Below are positions 47,900 through 59,397 of a stretch of DNA of 64,000 nt, piece by piece; positions within the stretch are counted from its first letter, which is position 1, and every line of letters starts with the position of its first letter. The notes under the pieces are model-generated. The model was not told the DNA's origin. It ran no database searches and worked only from the letters and a program-made list of their open reading frames with translations. Location of the stretch: contig NC_088306.1 of the NCBI RefSeq assembly GCF_032854445.1, positions 30,229,764 through 30,293,763 on the forward strand. The letters run 5' to 3'. The DNA is from Liolophura sinensis. Lineage: Eukaryota; Mollusca; Polyplacophora; Chitonida; Chitonidae. The translations under genes were made by a program, and so were the position numbers.

Positions 47900-50860
47900 T
47901 GTTTTAGTACAATAAATTTTCAAGTGATTTTGAATTAATTTATGCATGCAGATTTTTGAGGTTGAGTGGTCAACCCCAAAATACTTACACATGACATGAA
48001 GGATGTGTTCATGATGTGATAAAAACATGGCTTTTGGGACATATTGCATTAGAGACACCCCTCACCTGATACTTGTGGAATTTACACTACTATCATACTT
48101 AGAGACGAGCATTAAAGGAGGAGGCAGCAAATGATAAATATCATTGTTGCAATTCGTAAAAGCTACTCTGTTTTCGTTATTAAAGTGCAGAATTTTCATG
48201 TGATTGCTGTTTTTTGAAAAAAAACTTTGAATAATTCGTGCGTCTAACTGGTTTTGCAAAACAGCCATGTTCAGGGCTATGGTCAATGAGTATGAATTAC
48301 CCGGTAAACCATTACTCCTTTCAAACTTCTGACACTGCTTGTTTCGTTCCTCACTTTTTTTTTAGCTGCATTCAACATCTTGATTTCGCACTGCTGTGTC
48401 AGTCGCGAGCTGTACTCAAAAATGTCTTGCTAGGACTAAATAACGCTGTGGCTGACAACTGGTAGGTTAACCCAAGCGATAACAGGTTTTAGAACAGAGA
48501 TATGTAATAATTATCCCTGTTTGTAGGGCAACAGCTCGTCATCGACATGCAAGTGAGATTTTTGAAAATGGAGGGTTTCAGGACGAGAGCGCAGCGCAAG
48601 TTCTCAAACAGTTCACCCGGCCCTGTTTTTCTTGCATATGTCTATGGCATTTTTGCAAAAATGTCAAACTAAGACGATCACAAAAACTTTTCTCCCAACC
48701 TCGTGTACTGAATACATCTGAAAAAGTCACGTAATTTTGACTTTTTTTGTGAACTTTGGCATTAAGCTTGACATTTTGTCCAGTGATGGGATCCATTTTG
48801 ACAACTCCATTTATGGTTTTGATTTGATAGAGACAGACGATATTGTTGACAACTAACTGTTCAGTCTTCATTTGGAGTTTAAATGTCACATGGAACGTTG
48901 TCTAAGTTAATACCTACTAGAGAAAATCGTTTTGAACCAGACGTTGGCCTATATGTTTCTTGGGTTAAAGATTTCACTCATGTGATACAATGTTGTTTTA
49001 AAGATAAACTAAAAGTGCAAAAGTTCAAAATTTCTCAAAGTTTGAAAAAGCAAATAAAATAAGTTGTGTGTCAAATTTATACTTGTCAATATTAATTTGA
49101 GTGGTGGCATTGATTAGAAATCCCTAAAAATCCATTATGATGTCAACATTCGTTCACATTCAGAAATAAATCTATGGTTGATCAGGCACAAAACCGACGT
49201 ATGAAGGACACTAATGCCTATGTCAGAAGCATTTTGATTGGTTTATGGTGGCACGGCCTCAAACAATGGTTGCTTCGAAACGGAAAGCGTGTTTACGATT
49301 TGACTGTAGTTTATACGTGTTTCTCTAACAACAGACACAACAGGAAAGTTCTCATTTTATATGATTAATACGCATAAGTCTTGGGCTTTCTTATAGTATT
49401 GTGTATTATTAATATCCTGCCTCTTCCTCTAAGTTTGTTGCTGCTCACATACTTTTGAGGAATCTATCTTTTGTAAAGTTTTCATTAATTTCTAACAGAG
49501 TACACATAGCTGTTCAGCTGCAGAGTGTTTGACTTCATTGTGGTTTGCCTGTGTACGTGTAGCTTAATTCATAAAAAAGTATAAAAAATACTTTAGGTCT
49601 CACTCATGAAGTGCATTATTTAAGATCAAGGTTGAAAATAAAATTGAACTGTGAAATGTTGAGAACATCTATTCATATTAGCATGTTAATTCATGGTATT
49701 CATGATTTTAATGACAGTAGCCAGTATTTAAGCAAAGTTTTAAATAGTGACTATCATGTTGATGGGTACCACTACCATTTGAGGTAGCTACCAGATGTTA
49801 GAATTTACTTGTGCAACACATTACGTTCTACAAGCTTCTACAAGATGGCAGTCACATCAGGTTTGAACCTTGTGGGTAATATATAAATCAGATTTATGTT
49901 TTAGGCAGTCATTGAGTTTAATCTTAAAATCATCTTTGATTCAAGATCTTATGTTGTGCATGTAACTTTCATGATACAGTAGCTGTACATCTGCAGTCAC
50001 AGGTTAACAGGATAAGTTAATCCCAAACAACAACAACAACATGAAATACAACAACGTCACAGTAAATATAGCATAATGTAGGCATGTCAGCTGCGTCTTA
50101 AATATTACTGGTTCATCATATTAAAAATACTTTAAGTAAATGCACAACGTGTATTTTGTTTTTGTTTTAAAATACTTTAAATTTGATCTATATATTATTC
50201 ATGAAGAAGAAAATTGATAATTAATTATTCCAAAAGGGGGGCAAGTCTTTGTTAACCACAAAATGGTGGATTTATGGCACTTCCAGGCATATCTTGTAAA
50301 GTAGAGAGTGAATTTCTGAAAGCGAAGAGCATATTTTGTAGAATAAACCTAAGAAAATGCAAATGGGGATGCAATAATGAAATGAATTTGTTTTTGTTTT
50401 TTTTGAAAAACGTATTAGCAAACATCCACTTCTTACCAACATGACCAATTTAACATTGGCATGGACACTAACAAATGTCTGTTGTAACTGGCATACACTC
50501 TCATCAGTTCGATGAAAAGTATTTCAAAAGTTTGAAGAGGATTAGCCTTCAACGTAATGCTGTAACACGTTCCTGCAGGGTTATATACATGTATATAGCC
50601 TAAATATCCGGACTGTTTCATTTGCTCTGGCTTTTTTTTCCCACCGCTTCTAAAACATGCAGTTCATATTTTTTCTGTATGGATAGAAAGTGGGTAGTGA
50701 CTTAGATGCCATCACAAGTCACATGATATAGCGTTGGGCTATTTTGAGCTATTCTGTTTTGCAATCTTTCCTTCCAATCCCAATTGGATAGGGCCTGCAT
50801 ATGTCAGCAAATCTTAAACTATATTTCTAATGCTGTATGATGACATTTTCTTTTTTTTTT
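47900..50860. other. Large intron, no gene seen
   Basis: About 3 kb of AT-rich DNA between two exon candidates. ORFs at 48238-48465, 48578-48889 and 49174-49368 have no recognisable features. Confidence 0.45.
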
Positions 50861-50863
50861 TAG

Positions 50864-50901
50864 AAATTCCCACAACACAAAGTAACTCAGAATCCATGAA
50901 G
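50864..50901 (+). pseudogene. Short linker exon candidate
   Basis: Strong polypyrimidine acceptor (ten T, then tag). It reads IPTTQSNSESMK in phase 1 and has a donor gaag|gtgaga. It leaves in phase 0, which does not match the next exon (phase 1), so it may be alternative or damaged. Confidence 0.4.
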
Positions 50902-51705
50902 GTGAGATGTACTTTGTATTTGTTTCCCACTCTTTCATGAAAGGTGAAGGATATACTTCATGAAACTTCAGGTTTGTGTTTACATTTAAAAAAAACCTTG
51001 GACTTTGCAGAGGGAGTGGAAGAGATCGGCAGCATAAAATATGGTGTTTTCTCCTTATTTTCGCCGATTCTGGGGGTTGAATAGGAGTTTATAACTGTTG
51101 TTGGAATTGGACAATATTATATGAAGTGGTTCTGGTGGCAGGTCCTCAGATTAAAAAACTTGTCCAGATTCATCCAGGACCAGTCTCCTGACATTGCCCT
51201 TCCAGATGTTGACCAAAACTTGCCCATGTTTAAAACACATGTAGCTTTATAACAGCTGAAATTAGTCAACTAGCCGTTGTTCAGTTGAGATACACTTTTT
51301 TTGGCACAGTGACCGACCCATCAAAATTCTTGTTCAAGCTTACGTGATGCATATTTATACATTCCCTTGGTTCTAATGGAGTCAATGCGTTTATTATGGA
51401 CCTTACATGGTTTCTGATTATGTGAGAAGTGTGAGATGTATTACCTCCCAGAACCATCTACGTTTAGATTCCCTTCTCTTGGAAAGTTACACAAACTAAG
51501 CTCCATGCACTGGTAATGTAACTGAACACTAATTCATCATATAAATTGTCTCATGTGATAGGCTAAATTTGTTCATTTTTATATGCTATCAGTTCAAGTC
51601 CTTCTGCCATTTCCCAGGAAAAGGCTAATGTCTTTAATGAAAGATACATGATTACATACAGTACGTTGTCACTCTGTTTAATGATGAATTTCGGTGGGGG
51701 TGGGG

Positions 51706-51960
51706 GGGGGGGGTGGCTCTATGGCTGAGGTGATTAGTGTGCTAGTGCAATAACCCAGGAGCCTCTCACTAGTGCTGTCGCCTTAAGCTCAAGTCCAGGT
51801 CATACTGGCTTCCTCTCCGGTCCTACGTAGGAAGGTCTGCCAGCCACCTGCGGATGGTAGTGGATTTTCCCGGGTTCTGCCCTGTTTCCCCAGCCATAAT
51901 TTCATGAAAGTGAAATATTCTTGAGGATGGCGTGGAACACAAATCAAATAAACAAAATAA
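51706..51960 (+). mobile_element. SINE (family 1), near full length
   Basis: tRNA-like head ('ggctgaggtgattagtgtgc' for box A, 'ctcaagtccag' for box B), the 'cctgcggatggtagtgga' core, and the tail 'gtgaaatattcttgagg' with an A-rich end. The preceding poly-G (51690-51712) may mark the junction. Confidence 0.85.
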
Positions 51961-52936
51961 TTAACATTCCATGTGTGATAAAAAGACACATTTTCCTCGA
52001 TTATGTGCAATGCATTCATCTTCAAAAAGATATTTTAGGGTTTGCGTTGAAGTTGGTACGATGTACCGCCGGGAAACATAAGTTTTTTCACTATAATATT
52101 ATGAAACATTTTGGGCTCTCTGAAAGTGCGTTTTTCATCTTAAATTGCAAGGCAAATATGGTATTCCCTTTTACACAGGATGCGATGCTAAAGGAAATGT
52201 ATAGAGCAACCTCGCTTGCTTTGTGTTTTAATAAAAAAAGTATTTATGTTAATTTTGCTTCTGAAACTAATGTTTCGATTGGCATGGTTTATATTTGTTG
52301 TACACAGCTATCTACATCTACATGTACATGTGATTTTGAGTGAAAAAAATGTGAAGATCATTTACGTGAACAGTACAGTGACCCTATTCAAGTTTTGCGA
52401 TGTCATTGTGTGTGCCTGACTGAACTCTTTGACAAAACTCCATGTTAATATAACATATTGTGAAGACATTGTAGCTTGAATGTGTCTGGGAAGACCTCAT
52501 CTGAAGAAATGAGTTGAAATTCACGCAATCTGCTGTGATAATTTTTAGCCTGCCAGTCATATGTCTTCTGTGACAAATCCCAAACCACAACACTCTGTTG
52601 AGGCTGGAATAGCAACTTTGGTGAAAAATGAATAATCCTTATAGAAAAAGTCACCATTTACATGTCAGTGTGATTTTAAAACCTTTTTGTTGAGACTAGT
52701 AATCACTGAAGCCTATATATTGGCTGTGAGAAAATGACCTACGGTCAGAATGCTTATGAAATGCTGGCGTATTTTAGGATTATACCATTCAAGTTTACAG
52801 TTGGTTTTCTGAACATACATGTATGCACCTAAGGAGGAGTGAAGTTTGTTTGACACAAACCATCTAAATATAGGTTAGTGTTTCTTTCAAAAAGGTGTAC
52901 CCTTATTTATTATATGAATTCCTTGTTTTCTGTTAG

Positions 52937-53014
52937 ATGAGCCTTTAGAGGTGGAGAAGAAGGGCACAGCATCAACTGCAACTTCACAACGGACAGCAGA
53001 CAGTCGAAACTCAG
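52937..53014 (+). pseudogene. Acidic linker exon, phase 1-1
   Basis: Acceptor 'ttgttttctgttag', donor ctcag|gtaagt at 53015. Length 78, open. It reads EPLEVEKKGTASTATSQRTA. The last bases of the donor are the TA target site of the Tc1 element that follows at 53022. Confidence 0.6.
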
Positions 53015-53021
53015 GTAAGTA

Positions 53022-54560
53022 AACTACCAGGCAAAAGAAAGGTTTCACCCACTTCTTGAGCCCATAAACAAAAAACAAGGCAGATATAAGAATTAAGAAG
53101 ATTGGTTTATAAACAGAAATCATTGTGAAATATTCTCTCAAAAAGGCTTTAAAATATTGGCATTCAATTGGCCACAAAACACAATGAAAGAGACAAGGGG
53201 TCAGAAGAAAAAATTACACAAATGTAAAGTTAACTGGCAAGTGCATGTAAAGTCACAGTATCCACAGAAATGAAGGACTACAGTCGTCAGTAGCGAGTGT
53301 GGCCACCCTGGGCATCAATGCAAGCAAGCACACGCCTCCGCATTGATGTCGTCATTGATGTCGGATGACGTCAACAGGGATAACGTTCCATAGGTTTAAC
53401 AGAGCTTGCTCAAGTTCCTGTTGGTTAGTTGGAGGAGGCACCAGCTGCCTCAAACGGCGGTCAAGGTGATCCCAGAGATGCTCAATGGGGTTCATGTCTG
53501 GTGAGTTGGCTGACCAGGGCAACACGATGTCGTTTGCGGTCTCGAGGTAGTCTGTAACAATGCGGGCAGTGTGAGGTCTTGCGTTGTCGTGTTGCAAGAT
53601 CGATCCTCTTGGCTGTCGTTGGAGGAAAGGAACGACGACAGGTCTCAGTACCTCATCAACGTATCGCTGGCCAGTCAGATTACCTCGCACAATAACCAGC
53701 TGCGTCTTCATTTAGTCACAAATCCCTCCCCAGACCATGACGCCTCCGCCTCCAAACGGATAAATCTCTCTTACGCAGTTTGGCGCGAGACGTTCGCCTC
53801 TTCGTCGGAAAACTCGAACTCTGCCATCGATCCTGAATAGACAGAACCTGCTCTCGTCTGTAAACAGCACTCTCGCCCAGTCACGTCGCTGCCACCGACG
53901 TACAATACGTGCCCATCGCAATCTGCGTTGACGGTGTAAAAGGGTCAAGGCCATCCCACGGAAGGGGCGGTAAGGTCGTAAACCAGCTGAACGAAGACGA
54001 CGCAGTGTTGTTCTGGGACTGATGACATGGCCTAGTGCTGTCGCCGCTGTTGACGTCGCCGTGACGAATCGGTTTCGGAGGTGGATCTGCCGGATGTAGC
54101 GATCTTCAGCCGCAGTTGTTACCCTCGGTCTTCCCGATCTTGGTCTGTCTTGGGACTGGCCTGTCTGCTGATAGCGTATCAACAACCTCCTGAAGGTGGT
54201 TTGGCTGCAGTTGAACGTTCTTGCAATGTGACGTTGCGAGACTCATTAGGTGGACATACCGATGGCCTGGTCTCGTTGCGCTTGCGTAAGTCTTGTCATA
54301 CTGTTGGTGTTTTTTCGGTCACTGAATGTCTGCTCTTTCGAGCAAGAATATTTATGCAACATCACGAGCCATGCCTCAAAAGGACGTTTTGCATCTGGTC
54401 GTAATTTCACAATTCCAATTGCTGCGTTCGTGACGATGCGTTCTGGTAGAGGAAACGATGCAGTCATACACTAAGTCCTGCTTACAATCAAACCCGGAAC
54501 CGCGCTTTTACTTTTTTTATGTCAAAAAATACGGTGAAACCTTTCTTTTGCCTGGCAGTT
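53022..54560 (-). mobile_element. Tc1-type transposon, both ends present
   Basis: Flanked by TA on both sides (53020-53021 and 54561-54562). The 28-bp terminal inverted repeats start AACTACCAGGCAAAAGAAAG on the left and AACTGCCAGGCAAAAGAAAG on the inverted right, differing at one base. Total 1539 bp, normal for Tc1. It contains the nonsense-mutated transposase at 53352-54299. The close TIR match indicates a fairly recent insertion. Confidence 0.92.
53352..54299 (-). pseudogene. Tc1-type transposase with three in-frame stops
   Basis: One continuous frame from ATG (MTRLTQAQRDQAIG) to the terminal stop, 315 codons before it, interrupted by TAA (54248-54246), TGA (54245-54243) and TAA (53714-53712) and by no frameshift. 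The N-terminal HTH pair spans about residues 1-110 with 'RPRSGRPRVTT'. The catalytic triad is intact: Asp in LFTDESRF, Asp in QHDNARPH, Glu in NPIEHLWD, with 34 residues between the last two (DD34E). Pure nonsense decay suggests a young copy that could be mobilised in trans through its good ends. Confidence 0.92.
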
Positions 54561-54564
54561 TAGA

Positions 54565-55160
54565 TTAAACAACATAGTATTAATGTACTCTTAGGACAGA
54601 GTGACACCATTAAGATGAGGTAAGGTTCTTCTGAGGCCACACGGGGCTCAAGTTTGTTTTTGATAGGTTTCAACTTTTGAGTATATACATGTAACTATGG
54701 AAATGAGGGTTTGCTTGAGGTGATACAGGCAGTGCTTATAAGTTGGTGCATGTATGTCTGATTGTAGCTGGTGTTCAGATAACTTGTCATAATCTCTTGA
54801 TTGGATTTTTTTTATAAATATAGTCACGAGCCAATTAAATTGCATGTAAGTCTTATATTCAATTGTAGTTTGTACATTAATAAAAACATGATGAATTGTT
54901 TATATTCAGAATACATGTACTTTAGTATTGCTGTTTAGGTTGCTGTGTACAGCTGCCCTGAGGTCCAAACCAGTGCAGTGCAAAATTAAGCAACAGCACA
55001 TGTATGAAATTCCTGTGTTTCAGTGCTTGATGGCCAGTTAATATTTTATGGTTGGACAAGTCATTTTGTGTTTTAAAAATATCTTGTAGGATATGTTTTA
55101 CTTTTAGCAATCAGTTTTGTGATGTGTGTAATCGTGTGTTCAATGGTTTAGAAGCTGTCC
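54565..55160. other. Intron, no gene seen
   Basis: AT-rich sequence between the Tc1 element and the next acidic exon. Confidence 0.45.
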
Positions 55161-55166
55161 CTGTAG

Positions 55167-55256
55167 ATGCGGAGGATTCACAGAGTGAGTTTGTCCCGGG
55201 CAGTGAGGAGGACGGGGAGGGGGAGGACGGGGAAGGAAGTCGCTGCTTCCTTGGAG
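55167..55256 (+). pseudogene. Acidic linker exon, phase 1-1
   Basis: Acceptor 'agctgtccctgtag' at 55166. Length 90, open. It reads AEDSQSEFVPGSEEDGEGED and on. The donor is weak (ggag|gtcatt), which may be damage. A run of Asp/Glu/Gly before the basic C-terminal domain is typical of this family as I know it. Confidence 0.55.
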
Positions 55257-55259
55257 GTC

Positions 55260-55900
55260 ATTTATGGAAGGCAAAGACCGCAAATATCATGTTGCCAGGC
55301 AGTCAAGTAGTCAGTTCTCCGAAGATGAGTGTTCATTGCCAAACATAAAAATCAGAAACGGAAGAGTAGACATTCCCAAGTAGACGAGTAGCCATAGCCT
55401 AACAAGACAAATCTACGTTTTCAGATAAGTTGCGTTCATTCCTAGACAGTCTACTCCTACAAATACACAAGTAGTCGTTACTAAACCATTAATTAGTTAT
55501 TCCCAAACAGATAAGTCACAGAAACAAGTTCCAAAAACGTTGGTAGAACGGTGTAATACAACAACCAGTCAGTGAATATCTGAGTTGTCCATTTTTAAAA
55601 TGTAATATTTTGATAACCTTTTGGAGGATTTTAATAAAGTACATGCTGAATCACACATAAATTAAAGGGCTTTGTAATGAAACGTTAACCTCATTAGCAT
55701 TGGAATAATAATTTCTAACAAATGTAGAAAAAGAGAAACTTGACTTTTTTTACAATGAGGTCATTCACCCAAAATCGACTACAGATCTTAACAATGCAAC
55801 AAACCTTCATCTTACCCAAACAGAAGGGACAAAATCTGTTGTTTTTGAAACCCTCTTTTCCATTCTGTCATGGCAGGGTGAAAGGTCTGTTACATTTATA
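55260..55900. other. Intron, no gene seen
   Basis: No coding or repeat signal apart from the SINE that follows. Confidence 0.45.
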
Positions 55901-55902
55901 TA

Positions 55903-56161
55903 TTTTTTGATTGGTGTTTTACGCCCCTACTTAAGAATATTTCACTTGTACGACGGCGGCCAGCATTATGGTGGGAGGAAACCGGACAAGGACCAGGGGA
56001 AACCCACGACCATCCGCAGGTTGCTGGAAGACCTTCCCACTTACGGCCGGATAGGAAGCTAACATAACCTGGACTTGAACTCACAGCGACAGCATTGGCG
56101 AGAGGCTTCTGGGTCATTACACTACGCTAGCGCGCTAACCAACTTAGCCACAGAGGCCCCC
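55903..56161 (-). mobile_element. SINE (family 1), full length, minus orientation
   Basis: Head near 56161 on the minus strand ('ggcctctgtggctaagttgg', box A; 'gagttcaagtcc', box B), core 'aacctgcggatggtcgtggg', tail 'gtgaaatattcttaag' at 55930-55945, and a short A/T-rich end near 55903. Confidence 0.9.
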
Positions 56162-56363
56162 AGGTCTGTTATAAAACAGATCGTACATTAACTTGTCTGT
56201 ATGAGTACTTGAGCTTACTGACATCTATAAATACCTGAATTAATACTGCATTTATTTGTTACATTTACTTTAGACTGGGAGGTGGAATGGATTATTCACC
56301 CTTGATTCCACAAACCGACTGCTGAAAATACCAATTTCTCTTTGTCACTCTGTTTTCTCACAG

Positions 56364-56576
56364 CTTCCAAACTTTTCTTTGGACAGAGGAACAAGGCCTG
56401 ACAAGAAGAGACTATTCATGCCCTAAAGAAATAGTTTCGTCTAAATCTAGAAAATAGAACATACCCAACTTTTTCCACAAATTGGAAGTTTGCAGAAGAG
56501 GTACCCCTCCTGGCTGAGTGAACGTCCTGAGGCGCAAATCAAATCTAAAATCATGTACATCAAACTGAAACAGTGA
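56364..56576 (+). pseudogene. Last exon, basic C-terminal domain, broken
   Basis: Acceptor 'gttttctcacag' at 56363. Pieces in changing frames read LWTEEQ, then ETIHALKK, stop, 'FRLNLENRTYPTFSTNWKFA' and EEVPLL, and finally RPEAQIKSKIMYIKLKQ to TGA at 56574-56576. A W-x-x-E-E start and an 'R..aQIK.Ki..i' end is the pattern I know for the C-terminal domain of this family. At least two frame changes and two stops break it. Confidence 0.6.
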
Positions 56577-56645
56577 TTCCAGTTTGAGTTCTGTGTAAAC
56601 TTATAAAACTATTCATTCAAATTTGTAATGTGAAAAACAAAGTAC

Positions 56646-56651
56646 AATAAA
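56646..56651 (+). promoter_or_regulatory. Poly(A) signal
   Basis: AATAAA 70 bases after the last-exon stop, in the right place for the 3' end of the decayed gene. Confidence 0.55.
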
Positions 56652-56659
56652 TGTTTTGA

Positions 56660-57645
56660 TTTTTCACTGAATTGACTTCCAAAGTCTTTGATGGTTATCT
56701 GAATTTGTACATCTTATATGTAACTTCAGTTCAGTCAGATATTGTTTGTTTGGCTGTAGAGGCATAGTTTATGTACGAAACAATTCTGAACATATTTAGT
56801 ACTCTAAGTAGACCAGTCAAAACATGATAGAGTAATTAAAATATTGAAACATCTACTGTATCCCCCTAGGCTGGATGAATGTCCCGAGGCACGGACTCAA
56901 GTCCTTATGTAGTAGCAAAAATGTGGAGCCTATGGTAGGTTTTGTGGTACAGATTTGATGACTCATGTTATCTTGTGGTACCCATCCAAATGTGTTGACA
57001 TATATTTTTGGCTACACATGACAACCCATTCCTGTTCTAATTTCGCATAACCTCTAGGTGAACTAGCTCAGCCTTTCCCAATTCAATTCCCAAGTAAGTC
57101 GTGGATCTTCGATAAATCCTTGAAGTTCGTTAAGTATTTACAGTTTTGGAAGATCAACATTATATTTCATCAAACTTCACTGCAAGTTTATTTTTTTCCC
57201 AAATTGTTGATTAGCTGTGAACAGCTGGGGCACAAAAAGAAAATGTTGGAAGGAATTAATGTTAAGATTACATTTGCCATATTAAAGGCAGGTGGGCTAT
57301 CTTGAAAGGTGTATACGGAAAGTGTGTTCCGCAATTCTGTTCAAATACGTCTGTTTTTCACTTGGTTATTTTGCCATTTATAAGTCATTTTCATTCAAAA
57401 TAGCTTTTGTGCAAAGAAGGTTGCAAACTGTTCAAGTGGGTTTCTTCAAATTGTATTGTGTGGACTTCGCAATATGAGATTTGTTTGGAGCCATTGAACA
57501 TATACAGGGCACTTAATTAAGCACCCCCCTGGTATTCACAGTAGCGATTTTGTATGCATGCGATTAATATTCTTCTGAATCAAAAGTGTGTAAAATGTAA
57601 TTGTTTGTGAGCCGTGTGACCCTTTGGCGAATGAAAAAATATAAA
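56660..57645. other. No gene seen
   Basis: Downstream flank, AT-rich. ORFs at 57120-57477 show nothing recognisable. Confidence 0.45.
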
Positions 57646-57649
57646 ATGA

Positions 57650-57780
57650 TAGGAATCCATGTGTTTTAATGATAACACACATGTCTTCCTAACATCACGG
57701 GTTTTAATGTTAAACAACGGCTTTGCAAGTATTGTTCCGGAGTGAGCAGTGATTGAAATTACTCGATGAAAACGTCATTT
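57650..57780 (+). repeat. Dispersed ~120-bp repeat, copy 2
   Basis: Inverted relative to 46000-46122: 'tgtgttttaatgataacaca' at 57659-57678 and 'tgaaattactcgatgaaaac' at 57754-57773. Confidence 0.75.
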
Positions 57781-57784
57781 AGTA

Positions 57785-58480
57785 TGTAACGTGGGACTTT
57801 TCGGACTGGGAGAAACAACAGAAAGGGACAAGTTGCTATGGATTGACCGGCAACATTCAATTTATTAAGCTGTATATGACTGAACGACCTGACGAGAGAA
57901 AAGTACCAAAGTTAGGAAACTAATGGCAGAGAGGTATGGTAGAAACTGCCGAAACGACACAATTAGTCGAATTAAATGCGATGGTTGGTTTCTAGGTATA
58001 GCGCATTTTACCTGACGAGAGAAAAATACTAAAGTTAGGAAAACAAAAGGCAGAGAGGTGTGGTAGAAACTGTATCCTTTAACCGCCAAGCAAGTGCTTT
58101 TACTCTAACTAAGCTCTAACTAAGCCCTAGTCCATCCAATCAGAAACAACCTGCTTGAATACAAATTGTCTACCGTAAGCGGTCATATAAAACTACACGA
58201 AAATGTCCAAGTGGCTTATGAGTAGCGACATGAAGACTCCATGCAACGCGACACCAAAACAAACGTTAAAAAAGATCTAGTAGAATAATGTGTTGAGTTA
58301 AAAAGATGAAGACAAATGCATAGTTGAAACAGAAATGGAAATAGAAAGTTACTGTGACATGTAACTGGTATCATGTTAGGTGATTTCTGGGGCCCCTGTT
58401 AAAAAGCTGTTGCAAAGTTGCCCTAAAATTTCACATCTTCTTGGATGAGGCAGTGAATTTACTATCCAAGCCCAAAGTGT
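57785..58480. other. No gene; short direct repeat
   Basis: Contains an imperfect ~45-bp direct repeat ('tgacgagagaaaagtaccaa' at ~57891 and 'ctgacgagagaaaaatacta' at ~58012, each followed by 'ggcagagaggt'). Nothing else. Confidence 0.5.
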
Positions 58481-58486
58481 CGCAGG

Positions 58487-58570
58487 CGTCTTCCAGGTGT
58501 GTTTATTGTTACCATAATAGCAGAATTTATACTGTGTACCACTGAGTAAACTACGGCTATCACTGAAACC

Positions 58571-58636
<66 letters not shown>

Positions 58637-58657
58637 GGTGGGCGGAAATCCACGTAT

Positions 58658-58696
<39 letters not shown>

Positions 58697-58776
58697 CGTG
58701 GATTTCCGCCCACCATAATGCTGGCCGCCGTCGTATAAGTGAAATATTCTTGAGTGGAATATATATATTATATATA

Positions 58777-58840
<64 letters not shown>

Positions 58841-58926
58841 CGGGTTTCAGTGATAGCCGTAGTTTACTCAGTGGTACACAGTATAAAATCTGCTATTATG
58901 GTAACAATAAACACACCTGGAAGACG
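58487..58926. repeat. Palindromic foldback 1 around a SINE tail and (TA)n
   Basis: The outer arms (58487-~58575 and ~58838-58926) are near-exact inverted copies ('cgtcttccaggtgtgtttat' ... 'ataaacacacctggaagacg'). Inner arms 58637-58665 and 58690-58714 are inverted copies of 'ggtgggcggaaatccacg', which is SINE family 1 sequence. The SINE 3' tail continues to 58757 on the plus strand. (TA)n fills the spacers. ORFs made of TA codons here are artefacts. Confidence 0.85.
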
Positions 58927-58928
58927 TA

Positions 58929-59175
58929 TGTACACTAACTAAAATGTATTACTTCATAAGAAATATGTACAGTGACAGGAGTGCAGTGTTTCATACGAAA
59001 GATGTATTCAGTGTCGGATTGGAATCCACAAATAGTAAGTTACGTATTTATCTTTTTATTTATTTGATTTATTTCATTGGTGTTCTACGCCGCACTCAAG
59101 AATATTTTCACTTATACGACGGCGGCCAGCATTATGGTGGGCGGAAATCCACGTATTATATATATATATATATAT

Positions 59176-59220
<45 letters not shown>

Positions 59221-59391
59221 TAGGCAAAAATATAGTATATATATATATAATACGTGGATTTCCGCCCACTTACATACGTAACTTACTATTTGTGGATTCC
59301 AATCCGACACTGAATACATCTTTCGTATGAAACACTCACTCCTGTCACTGTACATATTTCTTATGAGTAATACATTTTAGTTAGTGTACAT
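58929..59391. repeat. Palindromic foldback 2 around a SINE tail and (TA)n
   Basis: The outer arms (58929-~59047 and ~59271-59391) are inverted copies over about 115 bp ('tcggattggaatccacaaat' against 'atttgtggattccaatccga'). Inner arms 59137-59160 and 59246-59269 are the same SINE-derived segment as in foldback 1. A SINE tail in minus orientation (about 59065-59145) is on the left side only. Confidence 0.85.
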
Positions 59392-59397
59392 ATTTAT

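Larger units (their letters stand above)
41785..56651 (+). pseudogene. Decayed multi-exon zinc-finger / tyrosine-recombinase-like gene
   Basis: Gene-level call joining the exons at 42206, 45592, 46177, 47701, 50864, 52937, 55167 and 56364. The order (C2H2 finger, recombinase-like domain, acidic linkers, basic C-terminal domain, AATAAA at 56646) matches a family I remember from predicted invertebrate and fish proteins, probably descended from a Crypton-type transposon. Exons keep GT..AG borders and matching phases, so this is not a processed copy. At least four lesions break it: frameshift and stops in the finger exon, an A7-tract frameshift at 45703-45709, TGA at 46297-46299, and stops and a frameshift in the last exon. 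Either a unitary or duplicated pseudogene, or in part an error-rich assembly. Confidence 0.65.

Noticed and set aside
58560-59355. ORFs rich in Tyr and Ile
   Set aside because: They are translations of (TA)n tracts and foldback arms.
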